Positions 23,201 through 31,971 of a DNA stretch of 64,000 nt are shown one piece after another (position 1 is the stretch's first letter; every line of letters starts with the position of its first letter). Source of the stretch: Branchiostoma belcheri (lineage: Eukaryota > Chordata > Leptocardii > Amphioxiformes > Branchiostomatidae); contig NW_017802503.1 of assembly GCF_001625305.1 (NCBI RefSeq), forward strand, positions 714,142 to 778,141, written 5' to 3'. Below the pieces are notes generated by a model that worked only from the letters and a program-made list of their open reading frames with translations, made no database searches and was not told the origin of the DNA. A program made the position numbers and the translations under genes.

Positions 23201-26200
23201 TCCGAAGGTTAACACTCCTTTTGTAGTTTGCAAATGTTATGTCGGAAAATATATGGTCTGCAACAGGCAAAATTCTGAGATTATCCACTGTCAGTCACTG
23301 TTGCCACAAATGCTGGAATGCACTGTCAAACTTGTGCAGACACTGCAGATTATCTACTCAGAGGAACATTTTTCAGGCTGCTTGAATGATTTTTGCTTCC
23401 GATGTATCGCTGATGACTGACAAGGGAGAGGAAAGATGAAAGAAGAGATCTGATTGGTGGTGATATGGAATGAATTTGTCAGTGCAAAGATGGGGGCCTG
23501 CATGGGGGGGGGGTAGTGATTACGAATAACGCAAAATTTTCGCTGTCGAATTATGTTGATTTTTGGGGAGGCTGCCTATGGATTACAAAAACTAAAAAGG
23601 CCTGATTACGCCTTACGAAAAATGGGCATGCAGGTCCCCAAAGATGGAGGGTCTGTAAGTGTAGACTGGTCATTGGCTTGGTCTGCTTCCAGTGGCTGCT
23701 AGTGCTACTCCACTGGATCCCAAGCTACTGTACGTATGCTAGTATGAAATGACAAAGGCTGGCTTATAAATTGGAAAAAAACATACTGGTATCATTCATG
23801 TCAATGGGATCTATGTAATCCTAGAAAACTATGTAACAGCTAGCTCAGTCGGTAGAGCATGGGACTCTTAATCCCAGGGTCGTGGGTTCGAGCCCCACGT
23901 TGGGCGCCACTGTAAAAACCGAAAGGGGCGAGCATGTCACAACCGGGAATCGAACCCGAGTTGTCCGCTTGGCGGTCACCAACGCTAACCATTACACTAA
24001 AAGGTCGCACGACCATTTAGCATGGTCAGTTAGCACTGTTACAACTATAAAGACCTGAATTACTTTGAAGACGATTGTGGTTACCTGCTTCAAAGTGCAT
24101 AAATAAATGTGGATGGCATTATTCATCACACCTCTGGTACCAAGAGGTCAACTCAGCATTGTGAATTCATCATTTCCGAAGCACTCAGCATCAAGCATTC
24201 CATCACATACAAAAAGAGAAGCATTCCATCCTTCCATGCACACATACAAAAAGAGAAGCATATCATGCAAAGACAGACTCACCATCATCACCATCATCAT
24301 CATTACCATCATCATCACCATCATCATCACCATCATCATCACCATCATCATCACCATCATCATCATCATCACCATTATCATTATCACCATCATCATCACC
24401 ATCATCATCATCAACATCACCATCATCATCACCATCACCATCATCATCATCACCATTATCATCACCATCACCATCATCATTATCATCATCCTCATCATCA
24501 ACATCCTCAACATCACCATCACCACTATCATCATCACCAACATCATCATCATCACCATTGTCATCACCATCCTCATCATCATCAACAACATCATCACCAA
24601 CATCACCATCCTCATCCTCATCATTTTGACTGATGCTGAGGCAGGCCACCACTGCTTTCCACAGTATAGGCAGTACCAGTAGTCTAAGTCTTTTTTTCCA
24701 CTGCTTGGTGTTGCATAGGTACCAGTACTACATGTACATGTACATCCCATGTCTGCAAAAGGGTATGCTTCATCCAGACCAGGCATTCTTTTCCCATCAT
24801 AGTGGACTGACACACCGCTGTATCATGTCCTCTTCTCCAGCTAAATGGCTTACGCAGGACGCATCGTGGATTTTAGACGCAACAGGCACTAGTCCCTTCA
24901 GATTAGAGAATGCTGCAAACGCCTTGGATGGCAACAACGAAACCTACTGGAACCTCTCTGGAGCCACCTATGGATACAACAACTGGAGCATTGTGCTGGA
25001 TCTCACCGAGGCTCACACCATCACGGACATTGCGTTGAATAACTATGGGGACATCGTTCACGATATTGCAGCCTTCAAGTTGCAACGGTCGCGGATTGGG
25101 CACCCATACAACTGGGAGGATGTTCTGTTTGTTACTCACGTACAATTAGATACTGAAGGACGACAGGAGTTTGGTGGCAGTTTCAAGAAAACGGCACGGT
25201 ATTGGAAGTTCGTGGTCACTGAAACCCTGACAGACACTCAGCCTTGGCTCCGGGAGCTAAATCTGAGAGGATATCCACTGGGTGAGGGACAGCATCTTTT
25301 TTTTTTCTTCACAGTGAGGGTTTGAGTAAAAAGACAAGTCTGCTGTCATCCTGCTGCTTGAAAAGAAGCTCTAAGCCATTACCTGCTCAAACAAAGTCAT
25401 CACATTTCAGTAACGTTACATATATAGAGATACATGTACATGGGATGGACTAATACTCAGCAAATCTTATACCTACATGTACCATTCAAATGCACCATTT
25501 TGACGCATTGAAATATGCTTTTCACTGCAGTTTTGCTCACTCAGCTGCTGAAGACACCTGAGCCACATACATGTACTTTCACTCTAATCTATTTCAGTCT
25601 ATAGAACAATAATCTATTTCATGAAAGGTCAACTTCACAAGAACATAAAGAATAAAAGTCTTTAATTTCTCTCTCTTAAGTATTGTCTCCTCTCTCTTCT
25701 TGGCTCTTTTATAGAATGGGGTCAGGGAACACTATTATTACCGGTAACACTATTTTTATACATCCAAGGAGGTTCTATTTAAATTTTTGTGTGCACAATT
25801 TTTTCTCACAACATCTTTTCTTTCAGGGAACAGCCACAATTTGTCATTTGCAAACTTGATGATATCAAGGATGCCTTTGATATTGCTTAAATTTCTACAA
25901 TACAACATGCCCATAACCCACTTCTGCTTTGTGTTGTACAGATAACAAGCTAGAGAAGAGGGATGCCGACCAGTCCACGGTGTCTAAAGATGTCGTAGAG
26001 GCTGCCCTGAATCAGATGAAGGACCAGTATGAGCAGCAGGATAGGGTAAGTCTTTATCTTTTACTTGCCCTCTTTGCTAAATTTTGCTTCAATCAAACAG
26101 ATTAGGACCAGCAGATACAAAGACCACCTGCAGAAATAAGAAAGACAGACTTTCATAATGGGGGTTTCCATGTATGCCAGTATGATATCTAAGCCTTGGG

Positions 26201-27979
26201 AAGCCTTCGATTAATATTACATTGATCAAGAGTACTAGTGGGCAAGGTCCATAACAGAAACAGGAGAAACTCTGACAGGTTGAGGACAATAAAAAGCAGA
26301 ACTAAATGATATTGGAAATCACCAATTCCCTACTTTGCTAGACTGCTGAATGATTCAAATACTGCCTAGTTGTGCAGCACAGATGACTTTTTAAGATTTA
26401 CACTGTTGTTAAATGTTGCTAGTAATTCTGAATATTTTTAGTGTATTACTAATTAAGAATTGTGATTTTAAGGACATGTAAAGGAGTGTGTAATTCAGTC
26501 GGCAGACTGCGAAATGCCAAATGTTGTTTTACTACAATAAACCATTCATACGTTTATGTCTCTCCAGGATGTTGAGATAGTAGAAGTCTCCCCAGGCCTT
26601 ACCGCACCCCAGCCAGCGTTACCCACCAGACAGACCTCCATCTTCGGCGAGTACTTCTCCCTGTTCATCGCCCTTATAGTGATCGCGTGCGTCTGCGTGG
26701 TCATCATCCTGCTGGGCGTGCTGTACCTCTGCGTCCGGAAGAAGAAGGGGAAACTCCGAGACCACGAGAAGGTAACATCCGTGTCCATAATATCACCAGG
26801 GTCCATAATATTGCCACCTTTAGAAATAGTGTGCTTTAACATATTTTTACTGCAACATACTTTTGGTATGCACTCCTGCACACCTCAAATGTACATACCT
26901 AGGGTATGTTGCAGTAAAAATATCTTTAAGCACACTATTTCTCAAGGTGGCGATATTATAGACCCTGGTGATATTATGGACACAGATGTTATAGTATAGT
27001 GTATAGTGTAATATTGTTGATTGATGGCTGTATAGTGTAATATTATTAATTGCTGTAATAATTGATGCTTAATGTGTAATTTACTATGTTGATAAGATAA
27101 GTTTTCCTGTAGCATAATGTCAATGATAGCAGTTGAACGTGTATGTAAATAATTGTTGTATTTTATGTAAAGTTCTCCAGGAGGAATAGTGATGTACATA
27201 TTATCACTAATGGGAGATTCCTAAATAAACAAACAATAAACAGGTGATTATGAAAAACTTAAACTTTTCTCCAACTTAAAATTTGACTCCCCAGAAATTT
27301 TCGACTGAATCACTCAGTCTTCCTCAGCTATCTGACCCAAATGCTGTGGACACGTGATTTTTCCCACGTGTGACGTCAGCAAAGGGTCAAAGGTTGTCTG
27401 AAGTCAATATCGCCCCCCGTCCCGGTTGAGCAATGGTTGAAGTGCCCTGATGTAAATGGCCTCTTTTATGCCTCTCTTGAAGTAATCCTGTTGGTATCCA
27501 AGATTCTGACCCCCTCCAGATCCACTGTGTGTCCCGGTGATTCTATGTGGATGTGCTGTGACACCTCAGATGCAACAGAATTGGGTCGTCTATGTTCTAG
27601 AAACCTGGTTTTTAGTGAGCGCTCAGTTTCCCTGATATAAGTTTCCCGACAGGGGTCTCTGTTAGTTTTTCCCTGGCAACTTATGTGGTAGATAACCCCA
27701 CATTTGTCTTCCTTGGGAGTTTTAAGTTTTTCATAATGTAATTTACCAACTCAGATGAACTTTCATGCCAATAAACAGGTGATTGTGGACGACGGGCTTC
27801 GTCTGGACAGCTACCAGGCGCTCGACAACCCCGGCGCGACCTTCACGGACGACGAGATCCTGACGGGGCAGAACGGGAAACCGAAGGCCGAGGAAGCGTG
27901 GACTGTCAAACCGTCGGCGCCACCGCCGCCGAACGGGAGAATCGCGGAAAACACAGAGGAAGAAGACACGCATTTGTGA
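4457..27979 (+). CDS. Gene 1: mucin-like / F5/8C type I membrane protein (5' end missing)
   Basis: Eight exons join without a phase conflict: 4457-5229, 13318-13545, 17529-17621, 20144-20330, 24841-25281, 25942-26045, 26568-26771 and 27779-27979. They encode 742 residues plus an unseen first exon, since the first listed exon begins in phase 1. The order is a Thr/Ser/Pro-rich stalk (1-333), a small alpha/beta ectodomain (334-427), an F5/8 type C domain (427-574), a juxtamembrane linker with a Lys-Arg pair (574-608), one transmembrane helix (about 630-655), a basic stop-transfer stretch (RKKKGK) and an acidic, Pro-rich tail ending DTHL. Known of the families: F5/8C domains bind glycans or lipids, and mucin stalks extend them from the membrane. 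A cell-surface adhesion or microvillar-link role is inference. I do not recognise an ortholog with this whole architecture. Confidence 0.75.
7945..8117. mobile_element. Foldback MITE (family F)
   Basis: The arms TACTCTCCAAGCAGAGGTTT and the matching right end (aaacctctgcttgcagagta) are inverted repeats that extend through gttttggctta. The flanks ggctttcat and acctttcat share seven of nine bases, a decayed target duplication. The copy at 18432-18618 is better preserved. Confidence 0.7.
10153..10567. mobile_element. DNA transposon with family C ends
   Basis: A 415-bp element begins TAGCCTGGGTGCCAGACGC and ends GGCTGGCACCCAGGCTA. It is bordered by aggtctgt and aggcctgt, an 8-bp duplication with one mismatch. 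The interior is not a foldback and has a T-rich stretch resembling a retroelement tail near 10355-10500, so it may carry its own insertion. It is a longer relative of the palindromic family C MITEs. Confidence 0.6.
10742..11400. repeat. Three diverged tandem copies with MITE fragments between
   Basis: A unit containing taatccttacctcgccttca and gtggagaaatatt-like words occurs at about 10742-10835, 10905-10985 and 11050-11145. A poly-G start (tctgcatggggggggg) of repeat family I appears at 11018 and again at 11200, and a family I end (gactggcatgcaggccc) near 11382. The region therefore mixes tandem duplication with family I insertions. Confidence 0.55.
12050..12200 (+). mobile_element. tRNA-derived SINE
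   Basis: Internal promoter boxes are visible: an A-box-like ttttagccgaatggttaaag and a B-box GGTTCGATCC in gtgggttcgatccccgg, about the tRNA spacing apart. It follows a short TCTA run near 11985. No clear tail was found, so the 3' limit is approximate. Confidence 0.5.
12276..12371. mobile_element. Foldback MITE (family C)
   Basis: A 96-bp palindrome from TAGCCTGGATGCCAGACCC to GGCCTGGCATCCAGGCTA, flanked by an exact 9-bp direct repeat, TCACTGGGA (12267-12275 and 12372-12380). It is non-coding. Family C copies show target duplications of 8 or 9 bp. Confidence 0.8.
13318..13545 (+). CDS. Gene 1 exon: poly-Thr stalk with a coding ACA microsatellite
   Basis: A phase 0-0 exon of 76 codons bounded by tggccag and the donor CAG|GTAGTA. 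The middle is an ACA/CAA trinucleotide run that reads as Thr runs with Ile, Pro, Ser and Gln breaks, continuing the mucin stalk of the previous exon. It ends GPTFPPQ and joins LIPSKNQ of the next exon in frame. The trinucleotide nature suggests the stalk length varies between alleles. The acceptor polypyrimidine tract is weak, so the 5' boundary is the least certain part. Confidence 0.65.
14366..14553. mobile_element. Foldback MITE (family D)
   Basis: Long inverted arms start TAGTCTCCACCAGACCTC and end gcctggtggagacta. Internal arm words are gcaggctgaataaatagtag and its complement. The flanks share caacacc within the nine bases on each side, consistent with a decayed 9-bp target duplication. 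Confidence 0.6.
17097..17336. repeat. TG microsatellite
   Basis: An interrupted (TG)n tract of about 240 bp with TGTA, TGCG and TGTT variants. It generates spurious reading frames on both strands. It lies about 190 bp upstream of the gene 1 exon at 17529. Confidence 0.85.
17529..17621 (+). CDS. Gene 1 exon: first part of the small ectodomain
   Basis: A 31-codon exon, phase 0-0, between ccccacag and ACT|GTGAGT. It reads from [14 protein letters not shown] into a hydrophobic strand-like stretch ([10 protein letters not shown]) with one N-glycosylation sequon. Together with the next exon it makes an about 94-residue alpha/beta unit just outside the F5/8C domain. No family is recognised with confidence; a SEA-like fold is a guess from its position next to a mucin stalk. 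Confidence 0.7.
17715..18060. repeat. Dispersed repeat L (gtggtccaatgg type)
   Basis: Contains aaggtggtccaatggccact, ggctgggacaactaaaa and several copies of tttgggaca. The first half recurs in gene 2 at about 35515-35586 and 36690-36766, directly at the assembly gap. There is no coding capacity. Confidence 0.5.
18432..18618. mobile_element. Foldback MITE (family F), well preserved
   Basis: 187 bp with arms TACTCTCCAAGCAGAGGTTT and the matching right end ttggagagta, extending inward through gttttggctaatttttt-like sequence. An exact 9-bp direct repeat, GCCTTTTGG, flanks it at 18423-18431 and 18619-18627. The long arms and 9-bp duplication are reminiscent of Mutator-like foldback MITEs; the family assignment is inference. 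Confidence 0.8.
19278..19470. mobile_element. Foldback MITE (family E)
   Basis: A 193-bp palindromic element from TAGCCTCTACCAGGC to gcctggtagcagaggcta, whose arms are almost identical for about 80 bp (agagataacatgccaaggg and its complement). The flanks gtctggaaa and gcctggaaa are a 9-bp duplication with one mismatch. Confidence 0.75.
20144..20330 (+). CDS. Gene 1 exon: second part of the small ectodomain
   Basis: This phase 0-1 exon of 187 nt runs from cttcacag to GACAG|GTGAGG. It encodes [12 protein letters not shown], an amphipathic helix-like stretch ([15 protein letters not shown]), a strand (DVIYV) and a final strand ([10 protein letters not shown]) followed by an N-glycosylation sequon. 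Because it ends in phase 1, it can splice either to the F5/8C exon or directly to the exon at 25942, so the F5/8C domain could be skipped in frame. Confidence 0.7.
20909..21118. mobile_element. Repeat family I (MITE-like)
   Basis: Starts agggcttgcatgggggg and ends aaaagggcatgcagccccc, so the ends are inverted versions of gggcctgcatg. The interior repeats the words gattacgaattacg and tacggattacgaagact. Other copies are at about 22886-23105 and 23482-23640, with fragments near 11018-11395. Confidence 0.6.
21990..22357. mobile_element. Foldback element (family N)
   Basis: The terminal inverted repeat is about 38 bp and essentially perfect: ctagggccacaccaatttaa at the left and ttaaattggtgtggcctag at the right. 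Inside lie A/T-rich arms. There is no coding sequence. Confidence 0.7.
22475..23640. repeat. Higher-order tandem duplication including a MITE
   Basis: A unit of about 600 bp is present twice. Each unit holds two about 200-bp subrepeats (words ttatccactgtcagtcac, gcagacactgcagat, catttttcaagctgcttga), a gatctgattggtggtgatat block and a family I element. The family I starts are 596 bp apart (22886 and 23482). Confidence 0.7.
23834..23909 (+). pseudogene. tRNA-Lys(CTT) retropseudogene
   Basis: The D arm (tagctcagtcggtagagca), an anticodon arm with loop ctcttaa (anticodon CTT) and the T arm (gtgggttcgagccccac) are intact and match animal tRNA-Lys. The first three bases of the acceptor 5' strand (taa) cannot pair with the 3' strand, which ends gttgggcg. 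A templated CCA follows the discriminator base. Lost 5' bases plus an encoded CCA suggest insertion of a reverse-transcribed mature tRNA rather than a working gene. Confidence 0.65.
24276..24628. repeat. ATC/CAT trinucleotide microsatellite
   Basis: About 350 bp of catcatcac-type trinucleotides with scattered variants. It gives long meaningless reading frames in several frames (poly-His, poly-Asp, Met-rich). It ends about 210 bp before the F5/8C exon. Confidence 0.9.
24841..25281 (+). CDS. Gene 1 exon: F5/8 type C (discoidin-like) domain cassette
   Basis: A single symmetric phase 1-1 exon of 441 nt, from tcttctccag to CTGG|GTGAGG, encodes a whole domain of about 147 residues. F5/8C hallmarks in order are: [15 protein letters not shown] near the start, the strand [36 protein letters not shown], an NWEDV turn, the aromatic-rich [12 protein letters not shown], and the closing [11 protein letters not shown]. 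The motif order fits discoidin-like galactose-binding folds. Cysteines are absent, so the usual terminal disulfide is missing, which is known in some members. A 350-bp ATC microsatellite ends about 210 bp upstream. Confidence 0.8.
25942..26045 (+). CDS. Gene 1 exon: juxtamembrane linker
   Basis: A 104-nt exon in phase 1-0 between ttgtacag and AGG|GTAAGT. It codes for [18 protein letters not shown] and a Gln/Glu-rich helix-like stretch, [16 protein letters not shown]. The LEKR|D sequence is a possible proprotein-convertase or dibasic site just outside the membrane. That is a motif-level inference only. Confidence 0.7.
26568..26771 (+). CDS. Gene 1 exon: transmembrane helix
   Basis: A phase 0-0 exon of 68 codons with acceptor tctctccag. 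Residues about 25-50 of the exon form a hydrophobic helix ([20 protein letters not shown] and on) with three cysteines near the inner leaflet, followed by [12 protein letters not shown], a basic stop-transfer signal that sets type I topology. The donor is unusual: only GTA is host sequence and the next base begins a MITE (26775-26989). Confidence 0.8.
26775..26989. mobile_element. Tc1/mariner-type MITE (family J) at a 5' splice site
   Basis: A 215-bp foldback with ends ACATCCGTGTCCATAATATC and gatattatggacacagatgt, flanked by TA on both sides (26773-26774, 26990-26991). The left TA is the second and third base of the GTA that starts the gene 1 intron, so the element supplies the donor from intron position 4 on. 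A sister copy is at 50967-51181. Confidence 0.75.
27280..27735 (-). mobile_element. Penelope-like retroelement fragment (GIY-YIG region)
   Basis: On the minus strand a stretch reads [17 protein letters not shown], then [13 protein letters not shown] and [12 protein letters not shown]. This is the pattern of the GIY-YIG endonuclease at the end of Penelope-like elements. The remainder matches 3' sequences with the words gtgacgtcag and ggtcaaaggt that recur at about 55810-56040 and 60470-60930. It is an old fragment inside the last gene 1 intron. Confidence 0.6.
27779..27979 (+). CDS. Gene 1 last exon: cytoplasmic tail ending DTHL
   Basis: The exon follows aataaacag in phase 0 and runs 66 codons to TGA. 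It is GC-rich and coding-like, with an [11 protein letters not shown] stretch, a poly-Pro stretch (SAPPPPNGR) and the acidic end TEEEDTHL. The last four residues fit a class I PDZ ligand (Thr at -2, Leu at 0). As I recall, usherin ends with the same four residues and binds harmonin and whirlin. Similar partners here are speculative. Confidence 0.75.
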   Translation: MIVDDGLRLDSYQALDNPGATFTDDEILTGQNGKPKAEEAWTVKPSAPPPPNGRIAENTEEEDTHL

Positions 27980-28028
27980 CCAACTTTCTCTGCTTAGTTT
28001 GGTAAAGTGAAACATACATCAGTGTAAG

Positions 28029-28288
28029 ACCTAGGAAAACAAATGTTGTGTTTCCTGTTTCAGTCCTGAAAAAATTAGGGTCGCTAGGTAGGGATTATCT
28101 TTTTTTCTTCCTTCTTTTAGACTTAGTGATATCTATATTGGGGTCCAGATCATGGAGCTAGAAAAGGTTGATCAGCTTGAAAAATTATGCCCCTTGCAGG
28201 GGTCCACCCTAAAAAAGAGGCTAGCGTTGGCAGGTTTTTCTAGGGTCGGTCGGGAAACAGGAAACACAACTTTTTTTTTCCTAGGCCC
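28029..28288. mobile_element. MITE family M
   Basis: The ends are inverted: acctaggaaaacaaatgttg on the left, aacacaactttttttttcct followed by aggcc on the right. It shares aattagggtcg and ctagaaaaggttgatcagc with a second copy at 50634-50966 in gene 2. There is no coding sequence. Confidence 0.6.
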
Positions 28289-30145
28289 AAAGAGAAACAT
28301 ACAGCACCCATCTTGCCTATTACCAGTGAATGATATTGTCATCTGATCTTTTCACAAAAGTCAAACCGATTTTCAATCTATAGAGATACAAATCATTTTG
28401 TTCAACGTGACATTTTGTGCACATTTTTGATTTAGCAAATTTGCCACAAAACATCAGAATAGCAACTTGTGAGATTAAGTGCCAGGAAGAGTAAGAATTG
28501 ATAAAATAAATGCGTATTGATGGTACAAATTAAACATTGCTTTCTCTTCTTGATAGTACTAAGTAAAAATATTTCACAATACAGTTTCACAGTTTTACTC
28601 AATGATTGTAACTGCAATTTTTGATAATCAGAGTTCATGTTATACATGTACTTAATACATCATTAAAGTAGACATCTAAGTAGTTTTTGTGGGTTTGAGG
28701 AGCAAAGAAGCTAGGGACTTCCAATGTATTTTTGTAGAAAAGACTATTACTGCTTGAATGGGTTTACAGTACAAGCAAAAATAACACTTAAAGTTAATGT
28801 AGCTCACATTTATAGCATTGTAGTGTCCCTGTCAAGTGACATCTTGACTACAATGATTATTACAGTACTCAGATATACTTTGTCATTCCAAGCATCTTCC
28901 TACACATGCTCTGTTTCAGAGATCGAGGATACATGTACCTTCAGTTGAATGACCCTTTTTCTTCTGATAGATACGAATTTAGTATACTGATAGGCGCATA
29001 AAAGTAATTTCCAGCAAGATTTTGTGAAGATTCTTCTGTTGATCTGAAATTCAACAAAACTTGTTGATCTTGCCAAGCTGGTGTTCTGATACCAGCACCA
29101 GCATTTGCTTCACATATGAAGGCATCAGAAATGTGAAAAGCCAAATATATCCCTGTATGTTATGTAGTTCACATACATTGCTTGATGTGTTTTAAAATAG
29201 AATTGCATTCTCCAGGATTATTGATGAAAAAAGACCAACTTATTTGTACATAGAAGTGCTAAGTTAGTTTTCTTACCTTTAGTTTCAACAAGTTTTGCTC
29301 CATTTGATCAACTTTCTTTTTTTGTGCACCAGAGCATTATGTTCTTTTATGTGCTGCAACCATAGTTATAACATTTCTAAAGTGTATTGATACTAAGTTG
29401 CAAGGATGTGGGGTTTGTGCACATGGTCCAGTGACACTCTGAGTACTTTGCAAAGAACCAAGAAATGAGATTTGGTGTGGCCTTAGGGGTGTGTGTGTGT
29501 GTGGTAGTACTACTAGACATTACTGGTATACAAGTCTAGAGATCTATGAGTATATGGGTGGCAGACTATTGCCTTGTTCACCCCCAAGAATTTGGTTTTA
29601 AAGAAAAGTACTTTCTACAGATAGAGTTGAGGACCATATGTATGTCCCCATGTAGTGCTTGCCTGAGTAACATGATTATTGCTAGTGTGAATAGAAACCT
29701 ATCTTTTATCATAGGGGCTTGGAGTTGTACAATCATTGTATCTTGAACTATGGCCTTCAGAAAATGTGATGAGCATTAATATTGTTTTTTTTCCATCAGG
29801 CAAAAGTTTAGATTTCAAACTGATAGAAATTTAGGGGTGGTACTCTTCTTTCAGTAATGGCAAAAAGAGAAACCTTTGGCAATAACACAACAGGCTGGAG
29901 CATTGTGCCAATAGGTCACATTTTACGACTTTAGTATAATGGTAATAATATGATTATTTTCTGTGCCCATGTATATGGCTACTGAACAACAGAATGATGC
30001 AAACAGTACATGATGCAATGACGCCCCCTATCTCCTCAGGCACTAACTACATGCCATCGTTACTGCACCTTATTATGTACAGTCAAATGTTTTAAAAGAA
30101 ACTTTCAAAGATTGAGATATTCATTGTACTGTCATTTTCTGAAAC

Positions 30146-30151
30146 AATAAA
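30146..30151 (+). promoter_or_regulatory. Candidate polyadenylation signal for gene 1
   Basis: AATAAA lies about 2.2 kb after the gene 1 stop codon, in AT-rich DNA with no other gene signal and before the converging gene 2. It implies a long 3' UTR carrying a MITE at 28029. There is no transcript evidence, so a nearer non-canonical site is equally possible. Confidence 0.3.
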
Positions 30152-31674
30152 CTTTAATATTTCCAATATATGACTAAGTCTCAGTGATGAGAACTTTTTC
30201 TTCTTGTGATAAAAAAAATATGTGATAACATCAACAAAACATACATAACTAGCCTTCATATTAGCGTGTTGAAGAGAATGAAATATATGAGGAACAGCGT
30301 AACAGGAACTTAATATTTGACTGTCATAGCAGATGTCTCTTACTAACGTAGACAGTATACATGATCATTACATCTTATAGTCATATTACATGTCATCAAG
30401 TGTGATAGTAACACAATTAACAAGAAGATGATGAAGGGAAAGTTGTACTTTACATTATCTAAAGATGACGGTTACATTTGTCACTCAGTCTGTTGATTTC
30501 TGTCTTAGGGCTAGTCCATTATAAAGCTAGGAAGGGTGCTTCAGTGTACGTCGTGTGTGATTTCATTAACCAATATAACCGTCCTTCAGCATAACACACC
30601 AAAACTGTTATGTTTGCATATATGATGGCTGTCAGTCAGTAAGAACTGGTTAACATCCTAATCCTTCAGATCATATGGAACTAAGCTTTGTTTCATATTT
30701 ATACTCACCCCCCTCTTTCCTTCTTGCTATAACCTTCCTGCATAGACGATGCAATGTCCCAAGTCCAGTGTCTAACGACTTAGTTTCAAAGAATGCTCAA
30801 TGCCTTCTAGCGAACTTTTCAAACAAAATGGCCCTTATGTCCTTCAGCATATAAAGGCATGTATGTACAGGTACATGTAGTAGTATTGTTCTTTGTTCTC
30901 ATTTGCCTCTTGGTTATCTGGGTTTTAAACAAATCTCAACATGACTTAACAGTTTTGTTCATATTCACGAAACCATGCTATTTTGCAATACTAGTAAGGC
31001 TGCACATCTTTTTGGCACACACATACCTCATTTGAGAAGAAAACTATTAATAAGACTTCTTTTGGCAGTTGCCAAGTTTGGCACGTTCTTGCCTGGACAT
31101 AAAAAAATCACTTATAAAACTAACTTCTCTTTGGTTACCGAACTGGAACATGTAAGTACCTGTTACAAACGTTTTGGTTACTTGTTAGCAAAACAGGAAG
31201 AGACAACAAGAAACAGAAGACTAAAACTATCTCTCCTAAAACCTAAAACTCCTGCTATAAACTAATAAAATAGAAGCGTGGATATACCAACTGGGTGTTC
31301 TGCTGGTTAGTCAACAGGCAAGCAGCAAATAAACTTCACTTCAAGTGTTGCAGAAAAAATAAGGCAGCTTCTTCATGGCTGCTTTTCCCTTAGAAAAAAC
31401 TGAAAATGTTGGTATCGCACTGTTTCGCCCAGATAAAAGCAACATAACAAGAAATCAATCATTACACATGTATGTCTAGCATGCTTCTACGGAAGGCACA
31501 TGATTGCTCTGACCGTGTTACAGCATCTCATCATCTAGAAATGTTCAGCTACTCAAATTTTGGCCACTTGACATGATTCTGATCCATGCACTGTCCTTTG
31601 GCATGTACCTTTTCAACTCTCTTGCAGTTCAAGTAAGTTTGAGGTGACCTCCACATTCAGGAATTCTCGGCATC

Positions 31675-31910
31675 CAAAACAAGCCGGGTGCTAGACCCTC
31701 CCTGTGTCCTGTCATCTTCTCAAAAAGGATTGTAAAACATTTACAAAGCAATAGTGTATGCAATGGTGTATAAAGTTCGTAAGTATATAACCTCTAAAAT
31801 CTTCTTTGGTATCAAAACAAAGTTATACATAGTGCACATGTGCAAACAAAACTTTCAGTTGTGACCAGTGTTGCCTGTGTACCGTCATCCTCTCAAAAAG
31901 GATTGCCAAA
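31675..31910 (-). repeat. Partial duplicates of the last gene 2 exon in the 3' flank
   Basis: The words ggtgctagaccctccctgtg (31686) and gtcatcctctcaaaaaggat (31885) resemble the end of the coding exon at 31972-32010 (ggtgctagtccctccctgtg, cccatcctctc). Two diverged copies follow the gene, sharing ctcaaaaaggattg and tacaaagcaatag. They look like tandem duplication across the stop codon region and are not coding. Confidence 0.45.
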
Positions 31911-31971
31911 TAGTTACAAAGCAATAGGGTATGTGTGAAAAAACTTTCAGTTATAACCAGTGTTGCCAGAC

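Larger units (their letters stand above)
20331..24840 (+). other. Gene 1 intron with family I repeats and tandem duplications
   Basis: No exon is supported here. It holds family I elements (20909, 22886, 23482), a foldback (21990-22357), repeat A and MITE B copies (21525-21761), a higher-order tandem duplication (22475-23640), a tRNA-Lys retropseudogene and the ATC microsatellite. Confidence 0.55.
27980..31971. other. Tail-to-tail intergenic region between genes 1 and 2
   Basis: Gene 1 (plus) and gene 2 (minus) converge here. It holds a MITE (28029-28288), a candidate poly(A) signal (30146) and fragments resembling the last gene 2 exon (31675-31910). From 28300 to 30100 and from 30170 to 31650 I see only AT-rich DNA without a gene, and short frames lacking coding signs. 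Confidence 0.6.

Noticed and set aside
23936-24013. Possible tRNA gene on the minus strand next to the tRNA-Lys copy
   Set aside because: The T arm is good, but the acceptor and anticodon stems do not pair, so it is better read as a degenerate tRNA-derived SINE head.
24107-24813. Long poly-His, poly-Asp, Ile/Thr and Met-rich open frames on both strands
   Set aside because: They are all produced by the ATC trinucleotide microsatellite.
27437-27735. A protein exon in the last gene 1 intron
   Set aside because: The plus frames lack coding character; the minus strand reads as a Penelope-like GIY-YIG fragment.
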